Source: Spirogloea muscicola
Lineage: Eukaryota; Streptophyta; Zygnematophyceae; Spirogloeales; Spirogloeaceae
NCBI GenBank assembly: GCA_009602725.1
Contig: WELB01000029.1
Coordinates: 905,848 to 944,115, forward strand
DNA: 38,268 bases
Direction of reading: 5' to 3'
Part shown: positions 1 through 12,521 of the stretch, piece after piece
Position numbering within the stretch: position 1 is the stretch's first letter
Layout of the letters: every line of letters starts with the position of its first letter
Position numbers and translations under genes: made by a program
The notes under the pieces: model-generated
The model's input: only the letters and a program-made list of their open reading frames with translations
Databases searched by the model: none
Told to the model about the DNA's origin: nothing

Positions 1-12
1 TGGAACAGACGG

Positions 13-107
<95 letters not shown>
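13..107. repeat. Poly(A) run of 95 nt joined to GC-rich DNA
   Basis: An uninterrupted A run of 95 nt joins directly to a C/G-rich stretch with a GCC trinucleotide repeat (about 132-170) just upstream of the LHY-like first exon. No retrocopy precedes it inside the window. It could be a genuine homopolymer, but an assembly or gap-filling artefact is more likely, because a similar A-run/GC junction occurs at 14128-14163. Sequence on its left (12 nt) is too short to interpret. Confidence 0.7.
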
Positions 108-108
<1 letters not shown>

Positions 109-246
109 GCCCCTCGCCCCCCGCTCGCCCGCCATGCCGCCGCCGCCGCCGCCGCCGCCGCCGGCACCGCCGCCGCTTCTGGAGCTTGGCGGCCCGTAGA
201 CCGCGGCGCCGGTGTAGCCGCGCACTCGGTCGACGCCCCGGGCGGG

Positions 247-3200
247 ATGCAGGGCCCTTACTGCAGCCCGGGAGCGGGCGGCCGCGACCTCATGTTGAGG
301 GCGCTCGTGCAGACGACGCCGCCAGCGAGCCTCGCGGTGCCCTTCTTCGAGCCCCTGCGGGGCGCCTCCCCCCGCGTCGGCACTGGCGATGGCAGCCCCG
401 TGACAGACGAGGCTGGCAGCAAGGTGGGACCCCCGGCCTCGCCCATCTGTTGGCCCGCTGACACCGCCCCCGCCCGAGTGCCCTGGCCCCTCCCCTCTCC
501 CTTGTGATGGCTGGAGCTCCCACAATCACATCGACGGGGCACATCGACGGGACAGATCCGTGTCCAGGTCGTGGCCCCGCAGCCTGTGTTGTTTGACGGC
601 TGCTCCCTGGCCTGGTCTAGGTGCACGACTCCTGGCTGCTGACCCCGTTCCGTGCCGCTGTGTCCTGGTCAAAGAGGCCCTCTGGTCGTGGTCAGACAGG
701 ATGACGATGCCTATGCAGCCATGTATCTGTCCTGCACTGAGGCGCTAGTCACGGTTGCTGTCCCTTCCCTTAGGTCTGCATTTTCGCTTGCAGCAAGGGT
801 GCTGCTGTCCTTGCACGGGTTTCTTGCTTGGGTGAGACATGAGGACGAGGAGGAGTAGTAGTTGGTTTGTGATTTTGGGGGGGAGAGGGGGTCTAGCATG
901 CATGGTCTCCTCATATCAGCAGGCTATGCCTCGTCTCGTCTCGTCTCGTCTCAGAAGTATCGTGCGGATTGTGTGAGCTTTGGAAAAGTGATGGGGCATT
1001 GTCAGACGGATGGGTGCGCACCCTATCTGCGGAGTGGGCTTGCGCTGATGTCAGGTGCCTCTCTGCACATGGCCTGCTCGTGGCAGGTTCGCAAGCCGTA
1101 CACTATCACCAAGCAGAGGGAGCGGTGGACTGAAGAGGAGCACCAGAAGTTCTTGGAAGCTCTCAAGCTCTATGGTCGAGCTTGGCGCAGAATTGAAGGT
1201 ATGCCGCATGTGTTCCTAGGCTGGGTCGTGTTGCACCAGAACATATTGGCTGTCCACCTTGTGTACATCATGGCTGACCATTCTCTGGCCCCACGCTTTG
1301 CTTTCACTAGATTGTGTTCTGCCAATTGTGCTAATCTCTGGTTCGCTTTTGAGTTGTCGCCACTCAATATGCCTTACCTTGGTGCCAGTGTGTGACTTGT
1401 CGAGCTGTGGTTTGAGATCATGTGTTGTTTAAGGGGTTGGAAGCACCTGTTGTATAGCACCTTGCTGACAAGAGACAGCTTGATGATCTGTATTGGCCTC
1501 TGCAGAGCACATAGGAACCAAGACTGCTGTTCAAATACGGAGTCACGCTCAAAAGTTCTTTTCCAAGGTCTCACTTCTGATCATCAGTCAACCCCCTTTT
1601 CCCTCTCCCACCCTACTGTTTTCCCCTTTCCTTCACTCCAATATCTTCCCCCTTCTTGGTTTTTGGCCACGCGTGGCTTGCTACCTCTGCGGAGTGGGGG
1701 GCTATCCCACTTTAGGAGCCGTCTGGCTCATGGAGAGCTAAGGCTGTTATTGCTAGCACCTGCATCTGGTTGCCCTGCGTGGGGCACATGTGGGTATTGT
1801 GCACAGCGCACGTGCCGGAGCCCCACAAGACGACATTCGTCTAGACTTCCTTATGTCTTCCCTTTCTAGTACTCCCTTCTTTGCTTACCATCAGTGCAGA
1901 TGGTCATTCGCCCTCAGATAGCGGTCCCTTGCTTCGTGTTGTCTGGCATGCAACTGTCCTGTGGTATGCTCATCGTAACTGGCTTTGTCAAGGCAGGGGC
2001 CTGTGTATCGCACTCATGATCTCAGTCCCTTGTCCTGCAATGTTTGCAGCTTGAGAGGAGTGCCAGGGTGCCAGGCAGCAACATGGCCTCCCCAGTGGCT
2101 GCTGACATTGACATCCCCCCTCCGCGCCCCAAAAGGAAGCCCTCTCACCCGTATCCACGCAAGGCCGGGCCGTACGCAGTGGGGCAAGGTGCCGAAGACG
2201 AGAGCAGCGGAGGTGAGAGGGGAGGTTACGTCCTGGTGCACAGCCTGAGCGCACCTGCAGGCCACCTCGACAGCGCGCTTGCAGCAGTTGTACTCAACGA
2301 TGTACCTGCCAAGGTACTGGCATCTGGCTTCTGTTCTTGTATCGTGTTGCCTCAGCACCTTCTGGGGTGCTGAAAATCATATGTTGTTGTCGATTGTTGT
2401 GGCTCGTCTCTGCTCATGCCATATCTATGGGCCTCAAGAAACAGCGACCAATTGCTCTGGGGCTACCCAGCCGCAAGAATATCGCTGGCTCCTATTGTGC
2501 CGCATGTGAGTCAAGACCATGCCGTACATCAGCATACTTATTGTAGATGCTGCTCAACATGACGCAGGTGCAGAGGCAGCACATTTCGCCATTTCCACCC
2601 CTCCCCATGCATGCTGGGAAAGTTCCTGCCCCCCTGCCTGATCACTTGGCTCACCCCGGGCTCTCGCTAAGGCCGCCTGGTATGGCCGCGGAGGCTGCTC
2701 CACCCTCCAGCCTCAAGCTCTTCGGGCAGACAGTCACACTCCCATTGGCCCACTGTACGGGCCCCTCTGCTAGTCTTGCTGGCCAGCTTGACAGAAGCGA
2801 CAGCAGGAGCACTGCTTTCGAGCGGGCGGAATCGAGCACCTCCATCGGCCTCGATACGCAAGGATGGCAGGAGGCAGGGGCAGGCAGCGGCGAGTGCGGC
2901 AGGCCAATCTGAGCCATCTATACTTGAGTCTGAGCTGAGCACGGAGGGAGGTGCACTTCTGAAGGGCGATGCTTCGTCACGCCACACCCCGCATGGTTGG
3001 CATTGGCGTGAGGATGGCCACGCAGATGATGGCAAGCCATCTTGCGGTCCCATTGCCAGGGCCTACAGGTGCTTTTCCTTCACAAGCTCACACTGCTGCC
3101 CGCAAATTGACATGTATTGCTGCCATCTGCTGGTTCCAGGATGTCAAGAGGCAGCATGCTCTGCAAGCTGTGGACAGTTTGCCATATCTTGATAGGATAG

Positions 3201-6200
3201 CATACATTCTGTGACATTGACTGAGGCATGTTCCCTCCTCTTCCATGCAGTGTTGAATCAAGTGCAATCAACAGTACCGCGTCACCTCCCACTGGAGGGC
3301 ACCTGGCCACCACGATGTCTCTTAAGCCGGCGAATGCATACGAGCGACACCCGTACGAGGCGTCCGGCGGGCCGGTGTACTGGCACGAGGCTGCAGCTGT
3401 GGCCCATGCTCAGGCGGTTGCCGTTGCTGCCGCGGATGCAGCTGCAGCCGTGCACCAGACTGGTGCCTTTCCGCCCTGGATGCACCCCAGCTACGGGTTC
3501 CTGCCGCCTGCAGCATTTGTTCACGGGCCCTACGAGGCGGGCGTGGCGTGGGAGAGACGCCAGCAGGAATCGCTCAGTGCGCAGCCCGGCGCCCGTGCTG
3601 AGGAACGGGGTTTTACTCCATGGAGTATGGCTCCCAGCAATCAGCAGGCTGCGCTGGCCGCTGCAGCAGCCTCGCACCTCTGGCCTACTCTGCAGGGCTC
3701 CATGCCTTGTGGCGCTCCAGGTGCGCTTGGGCGAGGGCTCAATGATGGCAAGAAGGAAGAAGCTGAGGGCGCTGCGGCTGCCATGGCAGCCACACTGGCT
3801 GCTGCTTCTGCCTGGTGGGCACTGCAAGGCCAGGCGCCACCTCCCGGTTTGCTTCCACCTGGCGCGTTCGTGCTGCCCCCCCCTGGCTGTCCTCCCTCTG
3901 CTGGAGGTCCTGTGCTCGGCAGCAACGTCGGCCCTGGAGTGGTGCCGCCTTTGCAGTCACAGATGGATGTCAAAGACAAAGGCCAGGCTCGGGAGAGAAT
4001 GGCTGCAGCATATCCAGATGGGGAGGGCGCCAGCCTGGGAGGGGTGAAGGAGTCGAAGAGTGCAGAGGTGGAGGCCAGCAAGGCGAGGGAAACAGCAGAC
4101 AGCCGTCGACCCCTCTCTGCCCTTGGGGCCAAGGGCGAGGCTGGTCAAGTGGTGGCAGCTCCGCTGGCTCTGGACGAGGACAACCATGCGGTGCTGCGGC
4201 TGGCCAAGCCTAGCGCTGTCCGTAGGGCAGAGCGTGCGTCAAGGCTGAGGGAGCTGAAAATACGGCGAGCACCTTCTACAGCGGCCGGGGCTGGTAAGTA
4301 GACTGGAGGAGTTCTGATGGCTCTGAAGCACGGGGACGAATGCCCTGTCATGCTCCATTGCATGCGCTCTACCTCTGCATGCTGTCAGACTGACGGGTTC
4401 CTCCCTCAGGTTGCAGCAAGGTGCAACTTTTGTAGCGAGATTGTCTTCAGGCACTTCGGCTCTCCCATTGACTTTCTGCAATATGTGCCAATATTGCAGG
4501 TCAAGCATGGCTGCCAACCTCGGACAACTTGACCATTAGGTCCAGTGCAGAACCAGCAGACAAGTCAGCGGAGCTTGGAGCTGCTGCCGGCTGCAAGGAC
4601 AGGAGTAATAGAGCTGATCCGGCGGCAGCAAATCATTGTGGGGATGCTGGCAGGACCAAGGGGTCAGCTGCGGCAGGAGCGGATGGCAGCTCACAGGAAG
4701 ATGAGCCGCTTTGCGCAGCCGGGAGCAACACTTTGCCTTCTCCGACATCCTTGTTAAGAGATAAGCAGCAGCCAGCCTTGGGTCCTAAGAAGCCCAGTGA
4801 TCCCAGGTCGTCGAGCCCCTCGAGTGAGGAGGGCAGTGGCGAGGATGGCGAGCAGATGGAGGGCCCCAGCTCGAACTCATCGGCGTGTGGAGAACGGCAG
4901 GTGATGCGCTCGGGCTCCTCTGATGGCAACTCGTCGGACGGGCACGGCGGAAGCGGCCCCTCCGATCGGAACAGCATGGACAGGTTGGAGCCTGGCAAAA
5001 GGCAGGAGCAAGAGGATGAGGGCAAGGTGACACCAGGTTCTGCAGCAGATAAGTGTGTGCTGCAGAGACGAGAGAGGCGGGAGAGGGCAAAGAGCGACGG
5101 CGCGAGTGGGAGGCAGAGCAAGTCGGGCAGCTGCGACCCTCAGGAGCAGGGTGCAGAGAGGCAGGACAGAGGTGGCAGCAGCAACCAGGTGCCAGAGCCA
5201 AAAGGCGATGCACACGATACATCGTTTCCAAGCATGCATGGGCGCTCCTCCTCCCCCTCCCTCGCCGAGGATGACCGCATGTACTCGTCACAAACGCAGG
5301 AGGCGCGCTCGCCTACGAGGGTGCTGCCTGGCAGCACTAAGGCTGTGCACCTGCACTACCATTGCCACTATTACAGCACCAGGAGGAGGCTTGCTGGGCC
5401 AAGGAAGACTGTCACGCAGCAGCTAATTGACATCTCTTGCAAAACAGTTGTGGAGGCTACCGAGGAGCTGGTGGAAGCCTCTAGCGGGGGAGATGATCGA
5501 GACAGAGCCCCTTCATGGATGGAGAAGGGAGGGGGCTTGAAGCCAGCCTCTAGGGATGGCGGGCTCCCATCTGGTCTCATGGATACTGAGATTCCAGAAG
5601 GAAGAAAGTCAATTGCTATCCTAGGTGACAGTCAAGCGTTTGGGTGCGTCCCCGCTGCAATGCCTGCAAGCCCTAAAGAGACCCCAAGGGATTTGAAGGT
5701 GGGTAGTAGTCTGTGTCTAACAAGCTTAGAAAAGATGCCTGTATGTTGCTGCTCATCAGGCTTATTTGAGCTGATGTGGCTTCTGCACCGCATGGTGCTT
5801 TTGCTTTTCTGCAGAGTAACTCTATTGCATGCGTGACTTGCGGGCTTTCCTCCAGCCAATATTCCTGCTTTCTGAGGCTGTGCTCCTTTCATCTGTCTCT
5901 GCAGCAAACAGCTGCGACTGTAACTCCTACAGAGTTGCATCATGCTGCTGGCTTGTCAAGCCCAGAGCTGGGGTCTGTGCAAGCGCCCTCGACAAGCAGC
6001 CCCAGATCAGGCGGTGGAGGCGGGTTCGTGCCGTATTTGCAGAGTTTCAGCAATGGGAGCCAATCACCTGTCGGAAGCTCTGGGGATGGTCCTTGCAAAA
6101 GAGATGGCAAGAGAGATAGAGAAGTACCAAGCAATGAAGCTGAAGTTGGATGTGAAATTTCAGATCACGAACGACACATAACTGTACTAGATTCAGATTC

Positions 6201-6267
6201 ACATCTAGGATTAGGGTCGTCATGCTTGGGTCCTCCCAAGAAAAGGCATTGCCACCAAAGGGTGTAG
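247..6267 (+). CDS. LHY: LHY/CCA1-type single-MYB circadian clock transcription factor
   Basis: Nuclear DNA-binding factor of the morning loop of the plant clock; the family binds evening-element-like promoters. Proposed exons: 247-423, 1087-1198, 1506-1567, 2050-2313, 2547-~2893, 3251-4293, 4500-5698, 5905-6267 (about 1188 aa). Exons 2-3 encode the REVEILLE/LHY MYB repeat at residues ~60-117, starting [18 protein letters not shown] and ending in the diagnostic SHAQKFF. Exon 4 carries the LHY-specific block [18 protein letters not shown]. Exon 5 has SLKLFGQTV, and exon 6 has an Ala-rich [18 protein letters not shown] block, both typical of LHY/CCA1 rather than other REVEILLE proteins. Exon 7 is Ser/Gly/Asp-rich and long, making the protein nearly twice angiosperm length. 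The donor of exon 5 (~2893) is the weakest junction; it was chosen because it keeps phase with exon 6. The start is the first ATG in frame with the exon 1 donor. The promoter lies outside the window. Confidence 0.9.
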
Positions 6268-6667
6268 GTTTTGCATGGGTTTTGAAACCCTGCATAGCAT
6301 GTAGCACTACCTGGTGTCATCTGCTATCATTCCACTCCTGCCGCAGTCCTCAGCCACTTGTGTATACTTGCGAAGAAAGCCGTCTCAGCCGGTTTTCATA
6401 GTTGTCTTAATTAGACCCAAGGCACAGCACCACTTGTATGTTCAGATCTAGCTGCTTTGCCAATCTTTGTTGTGCGAAGCCCAAGAACTTAAAATACATG
6501 TGTGAGTACCTCAAAGGTGTTGCTTTGCATACAGATGAGAGGCAGGATGCAGCGAAGCAAAGTCAATTACACGTATGTCTCGAGGCTGTAAGGATAAGTA
6601 GGGCATGAGTAGGGCATGAAGAATACATTACACATGGTAAGGGCTCTGTTGGCCTGCTGCATTTTGA
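6268..6667. other. Convergent intergenic region, LHY and xylosidase 3' ends
   Basis: About 400 bp between the stop codons of the LHY-like gene (+) and the GH3 gene (-). It should hold both 3' UTRs. I see no open frame with family similarity, no RNA gene and no transposon tail here. Confidence 0.6.
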
Positions 6668-9600
6668 CTACTTCTCTGGAGCTTGAAGGATGTCATTGTC
6701 ACAACCATCATTGCAATCGCTACTGCATACTTCAATCTCCCCAGTAGCATCTCCGGCCGAGAATTTATGAGGGCCAGCCAATACTGCCCTCTTACCGTCT
6801 GAATCGACGGTGCTAAGATCTATGCAGATGCTTATTGAGAACTTGATCTGAGCAGTCATCCTAGCTGCTACTTCAGTGACTTGGAATGCCACAAGCCTTT
6901 TCCCCTCGCTGGCAAAGGGTAATTGTTTGCAATGACCAGAAGGAGCAGGAGGCTGGACATACAGAAGGACAGCCTCATGACCGTAAGTCTCACCTGTATT
7001 TCTGACAGATACGACCACTTCAAAGGATGAAGTGCACGACTTCACTGCACCTGGTGACCAGATGCTGTTGGGGAAGTGTGCTCCACTACAGCAGCAGGCT
7101 TGCACTTCCTTTGGAACAGAAAGAGCGTACTGATAGGCATTGTAGGACAGCCCGTGCCCAAAGGGGAAAACTACTTCTCCTGTGTAGAAGCGGTAGGACC
7201 TTCCGGGGTAGGCTCTCGAGGAATTTGCTCTCATATGCATATCCACCATCCCGACCTGCTCTGCAAAACTCTGTGGGTACCAAGTAACTGGCAGACGCCC
7301 TCCTGCAGGCAGGGTTCAGCAGCTGATAGGTTGTAAGCAGACAAGTGGTTTGGGAGACTCAGCCCTGCCCTGAAGCTGCCCTCCTGGGCACGTTAAGGCT
7401 GTGGAAAGCCACTACTGACGGCAGACTTTGCTGATAAGATTTGGAATGTCCGTCTCAGTCAGGTACCTGGGTTGTAATCTCCGAAGATTGCTTCAGCAAT
7501 GGCCTGCCCTCCAGATTGGCCCGGATAACCAGCCCAGATGATGGCATCAATGTCATCACTATCTCGGGCAAATGAGATATCAATGGGACCTCCCGATAGG
7601 ATAACAAGGACGACAGGGCCCCTTGATGCTAGTCCGACCTCTTTTACCAGCTTCTCCTGCTGTCCTGCATGAAGAAGCACACACGGAAAGCTTGACCACA
7701 ATGTCATACAGGCCGATGGACTCCTTTCTTATCATCAAAATGCGCGGCACTCTCAGCAGGACGAGGCGGAAGCAGTCTGAGTTGGTGGGAGCCAGTTTTA
7801 AAGAGGACCTGGCAGTAACAGCGAGGTCCTGTCGCTGCCCTCTCCTTCCTGAGTCTGGTCAAGGCCAACCAGGAGAATGGTGGCGTCTGCCAATCGGGAT
7901 GCCGATCTTGCACTTTCAAAACCATCTGTTGACTCGCACTCAACATCGAGACAACCAGGCTCCAAGATGGTGTTCACATATCGCGTCAAACCCACCCATG
8001 GCGATGTTATGGTGCAAGGAATTCCTGCAATAGCAGTGCAAGGTGCAACTCAGTGACGCCACTCTATGAATGTGGGCTACAAATCTCCACGTGACGATGA
8101 ACGATGGTGAGAAGACATTCGTTTCAGAAGAGAAGCACTCTGGCAAATAGCATGGCAGCTCTGTTGCTGGTCACCTGCATAGTTGGCCAGCATTGCCTGA
8201 GTGGCATTTGCGTGTGGCCCAATGACAGCCAAAGTTCCAATGTCCACTTTGTCGAGCGGCAATGCATCTCTCAGTCGTGAAGTAAGATGTGCTGCCAAAC
8301 GCTGGTTCTTCATGAGCACAAGGCTTTGGCGAGCCGCCTGCAACGCAAGTGCCTGATGTGACAGTGAGGCAATGGCTGATGGTCTTATGTGACCCCAAGG
8401 ACCTTGTTGAGGATCTCCGTCAAAAAGCCCCAAACGCATTTGCACTTGGTAGAGAGCAAAGAGGGCTCGGTCTATTGTGCCTTCTGCAACAACACAGTAA
8501 TTCCAAGAAGAACATGCATCAGTGCATTGCACGTCATATCTAAGTACACCTGACGCACTGGTGCAGTCGTTGATCATCAGCTTTCAGTTAAGGCAAAATT
8601 GGACTAACATCAATACAACCTCAAGTAGGACTTGATCATGTACTCATTTTAAGCCTTATCCTACCACTTAAGATGCCTTTGCCAACAGCCTCTTGTGCGA
8701 AGCGACTGACATATGTTCCACACTCAATGTCCATCCCAGCGTTCAAGGTGATAGCAACAGCCTCTTCTGGGGAGGAGACGTAGTGGATCCAGTCATCAAT
8801 TACAGCAACTGCCCCACAGTCCGAAGTGACGTAGCTGAAGGAAGGTGACACAAAGCAAAGCAGTATGACAGATGAGCATGTGCATCAGAGAGGCGCACTA
8901 GGTGAGCTAGCAAAAGGTAGGTTGGCTTGCACAGACAGTGGGGTGCCCAATTAGCAGCATGACCTCAGGGAAAATGTACAACGTAATTGAAGAGGGGGCT
9001 TCTTGGGACAGGCTTCATAAACGTACCCTTCAAATTTCCAGTCACCTCGTGCTGTCTTGTTGAGTAGCTCCACACTGGCGCATGCAGGCACCCCATTGAT
9101 TCTGTTGTAAGCACACATGATGCCAGTGGCATGGCCTTTCTCAACACAGGCCCGAAACGGTGGCTGGAAGGTATCTTCCATGTCCTGCACACTCACCTGC
9201 ATTGCGCAAGCGCCTGACAGCCTGTTCATGTTCCACTTATGAAATCTTGCAATCTTAGTATCAGATGACACCTGCTATACATCAGCAAGCAACTGGCACA
9301 GCTGGAAAGTTATGGCAAAAGAACAGCAGATGCTGCGAGACTTCAGACCTTGGCATCAAAGTGGTAACGATCTGTACCACCCCACGCCTCAAGGTCATAC
9401 GCAGTCAAATGCTTGCAGGTGCCAGAGGCCTTCAGCGGTTGGTCAGATGTTGAGAGTCCAGCTGCGAATTCCTCCTCACCCTGCAAGTTGTTGCAGCTAC
9501 GTGAGACAATCACAAAGCAAACCTAGCAGAGGTGCCCAGAAGCTAGCAGAGACACGCAATGGCGCTTCAGCTGCCATCTGTGTCATCATATAAGAACGAC

Positions 9601-10615
9601 ACATTCTCCTGCATTTGCACTCCCTTGAGTCTCTCCTAATGACCAGCATTGTGGTCAGAAGGACACAGAGCGGGAGGAAAGCTGGATGGTAAGAAGCTGG
9701 GGGTAAGATGCGAGGGGCTTGGCAGAGGCGAGCTGCACATCAAGCCAAGAGCAGCGGGGTTACAGCGAGGGCCTCAGGGAGGATGCCAAGCTCTGCCTGC
9801 CTGAGGCCAGACCTGCAAGCCGCGCACGAATGCCACGGCAAATGCAGCTGAGAGGGTGGGGTCTTCTCCAGGGGTCTCCTGGCCCCTGCCCCAGCGGGGG
9901 TCGCGGAAGATGTTGATGTTGGGCGACCAGAAGGTGAGGCCCGCCCTGCCCACCGAGTGCATGGCTCTGGCCTCCGTCGAGATGGCCTGAGCACAGCAAG
10001 TGGCAGCCCTTGTGGGGGAGACGGGTGGAAGGGCTACCGAGACTGCGTGACGTGGTAGCGACCAGGACGGCCGAGTTTCACCGCAACGCTGCCACATGAC
10101 GTGCCTTGCGGTGGGGCAGTGGTGTGCTCAGAGCCCGAGTGTCTCAGCCGGCCTGTCACAGACTCCAGTGCGGCTCAGGAGGCGGAGAACGCAGAGTGTG
10201 GGGAGGAAGACGGACCTCGCCAATGGCATACCAGAGGGACGCGTTGAAGGAGGCTGCCTGGCCGATGACCTGCGGGAAGCTGGTGGCGCACGGCGCGCTG
10301 CCCCCAAAGGTGACGCCCGGCGACGCCGCCACGCCGTGCAGGGCCTCGCTCCACCACTGTGGCGGCGGAGAGCCCCAGGTGAAGGTGGGGGCGCCATGGC
10401 GCAGTGCTGTGTGGGCACCGTACAAAGCCGCAGGAGCTGGAGCTGCGTGCCCTGGCCTTGTGTGGCCAGCGCACCTGATAGGGCGGGACGCTGAGGCGCG
10501 GCACCCCTGCGGCGGCGTTGCCGAGCTGCGCGACCTTCTCGGCCAGGCTGAGGCGCGCCACCAGGTCTGCGGCGGCGCCGGGCGCGCGGTGAGAGGCGAG
10601 CCCGCGGCCGCGCCC
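6668..10615 (-). CDS. BXL: GH3 beta-D-xylosidase / alpha-L-arabinofuranosidase, N-terminus in gap
   Basis: Plant-type GH3 enzyme expected to trim xylose or arabinose from cell-wall polysaccharides in the apoplast. Exons on the minus strand: 10615(partial)-10475, 10356-10216, 9986-9813, 9480-9349, 9196-9027, 8834-8665, 8483-8175, 8024-7809, 7664-7467, 7302-6668; all junctions are GT-AG and in phase, giving about 762 codons, so only the signal peptide and a few residues are missing. Visible blocks in order: [59 protein letters not shown]; the nucleophile Asp in YVTSDC (exon 8834-8665); [37 protein letters not shown]; then a C-terminal fibronectin III-like domain. It lies head to head with the aldo-keto reductase gene. 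Xylosidase versus arabinofuranosidase preference cannot be read from sequence. Confidence 0.93.
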
Positions 10616-10966
10616 NNNNNNNNNNNNNNNNNNNNNNNNNNNNNNNNNNNNNNNNNNNNNNNNNNNNNNNNNNNNNNNNNNNNNNNNNNNNNNNNNNNNN
10701 NNNNNNNNNNNNNNNNNNNNNNNNNNNNNNNNNNNNNNNNNNNNNNNNNNNNNNNNNNNNNNNNNNNNNNNNNNNNNNNNNNNNNNNNNNNNNNNNNNNN
10801 NNNNNNNNNNNNNNNNNNNNNNNNNNNNNNNNNNNNNNNNNNNNNNNNNNNNNNNNNNNNNNNNNNNNNNNNNNNNNNNNNNNNNNNNNNNNNNNNNNNN
10901 NNNNNNNNNNNNNNNNNNNNNNNNNNNNNNNNNNNNNNNNNNNNNNNNNNNNNNNNNNNNNNNNNN
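10616..10966. other. Assembly gap of 351 N
   Basis: A run of 351 N, flanked on both sides by very GC-rich sequence. It removes the 5' ends of two divergently transcribed genes, the xylosidase on the left and the aldo-keto reductase on the right, together with their shared promoter region. The true length is unknown. Confidence 0.99.
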
Positions 10967-11029
10967 GCCGCCGCCCGCGGCGCCGCGCGCGGCGGGCCTG
11001 ACGGCCGGGCTTGGCCGCCGTTGGCGCAG

Positions 11030-12521
11030 CGGACTACGGGAACGAGAAGGACGTTGGCGCTGCGCTGGCGGAGTTGCTGGCCTCGGGCGCCGTGTCGCGC
11101 TCCGAGCTCTTCATCACCACCAAGGCCAGCCTCTGCCGCTGCCCGCAAGCTCTGCGCCCCGCGGCCGAGCTGCCTCCCGGGCTGATCGGCCGTCGCCGGC
11201 GCTCGTCTCTGCGGCTGCTGCCGGCAGCTGTGGAACTCGGACCACGGGCACGTGCGGGAGGCGTGCGAGGACAGCCTGCGCAACCTGCAGCTGGACTACC
11301 TCGACCTCTACCTCGTGCACTTTCCCATCGCCACGCGCCACACCGGTGCGCCCCACCTTCTGCCCCCGCCTGCGGCTGCGGCGCTCCCAAGCTCTTCTCC
11401 TTGGCTATGGACTGTTGCCTGGTGCCAGCGACCCCGGCACTCGCCACTGTTCTTGCTCTTGCCGATGCTCATGAGCACCTGCTTGCAACCCTCTGACGCT
11501 CCCCCAGCTCTCCTCTGCTGGGCTAGACAGGCGTGGGCACCACGAGCAGCGCCATGGGGCCAGATGGCGTGCTCGACATTGACGTCACCATCTCGCTCGA
11601 GTCCACCTGGCACGACATGGAGGCTCTTGTGGAGTCTGGGCTCGTCCGCAGCATCGGGATCAGGTCTGCGCCACTTCTCCACCCAGGCGGTACCCATTCT
11701 ATGCGTTGGGCTGAACAAGAATTTGCTTATAGCAAGGAGCATCACAGGAGGAATTGCGACACTGAACAGGCTACATTGTTGGAGGTGCATGTTGGACTGC
11801 TTGTGCGAGCCTGCCCCTCGCCACTGCTTGACCTGGCGGTGGAAGGCAGGCTGTCAGCCCCAGTAAGGAGGGGTCCTTCTTGCCGCTTGCGTACGCAGCG
11901 TGGGTGATCATCTTCTTTCCATGTGTGCTTGCATTTCCTGCAGTAACTATGACATTTTTCTCACGAGAGATGCATTGGCCTACTCCAAAATCAAGCCAGC
12001 TGTGAACCAAATTGAGACGCACCCGTACTTCCAGCGCAAGTCGCTAGTCACGTTTTGTCAGAAGCACGGGATTGTCGTGACAGCACACACTCCCCTAGGT
12101 GGTGGTGCTGCTAACTTGGAATGGTTCAAATACAAAGCGCCCTTAGAGGATCCCGTTATCCTGGTAAGCCCCAGGGCAGCAGGTTCCCTCGACTACAGTG
12201 GCAGCGTGCTATGTGACTCAATCGTGTGCTGGGCAGACCACAGACGTGCAGCTCTGTCCTTGATGCATAATATTTGTGGGCCTCCTGCAGGAAATTGGCA
12301 AGAAACACGGAAAGACTGCTGCACAAGTCATCCTTCGGTGGGGAATCCAGAGGAACACGGTGGTTATCCCCAAGTCAGACAAGCTTGAACGCCTAGAGGA
12401 GAATTTTTCCATCTTTGATTTTGAGTTATCTGCTGATGAGATGGACCAAATCTACAATCTCGATCGTGGAGCGCGGAGCAATCAACCAGCTGAATTCTGG
12501 GGCATCGACCTCTATGCCTGA
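11030..12521 (+). CDS. Aldo-keto reductase, mannose-6-phosphate / sorbitol-6-phosphate reductase type, 5' partial
   Basis: NADPH-dependent reductase of the aldo-keto reductase superfamily, closest by motif to plant mannose-6-phosphate reductase and sorbitol-6-phosphate dehydrogenase, which make mannitol or sorbitol phosphates in the cytosol. Exons: ~11030-11124, 11228-11345, 11531-11663, 11944-12163, 12291-12521 (about 265 codons; family about 310, so roughly 45 residues lie in the gap). Tetrad residues visible: Tyr in ADYGNEKDVG, Lys in FITTK, His in LDLYLVHFP; the Asp falls in the gap. The blocks GVGTTSSAMGPDGVLDIDVT, SKIKPAVNQIETHPYFQRKS and C-terminal EFWGIDLYA are those of the sugar-phosphate reductase subgroup. 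Intron 1 (11125-11227) appears to have a GC donor. Substrate is inferred, not shown. Confidence 0.9.

Noticed and set aside
931-955. TCTCG pentamer repeat in LHY intron 1
   Set aside because: Only about four units; ordinary simple-sequence repeat.
3211-4047. Arg-rich 278-codon plus-strand frame and other frames over LHY exon 6
   Set aside because: They are shadows of the exon at 3251-4293, whose frame carries the LHY blocks.
10106-11283. Long open frames on both strands spanning the N run
   Set aside because: They exist only because N codons are read through. The true exons of the xylosidase and the reductase lie in other frames at their edges.
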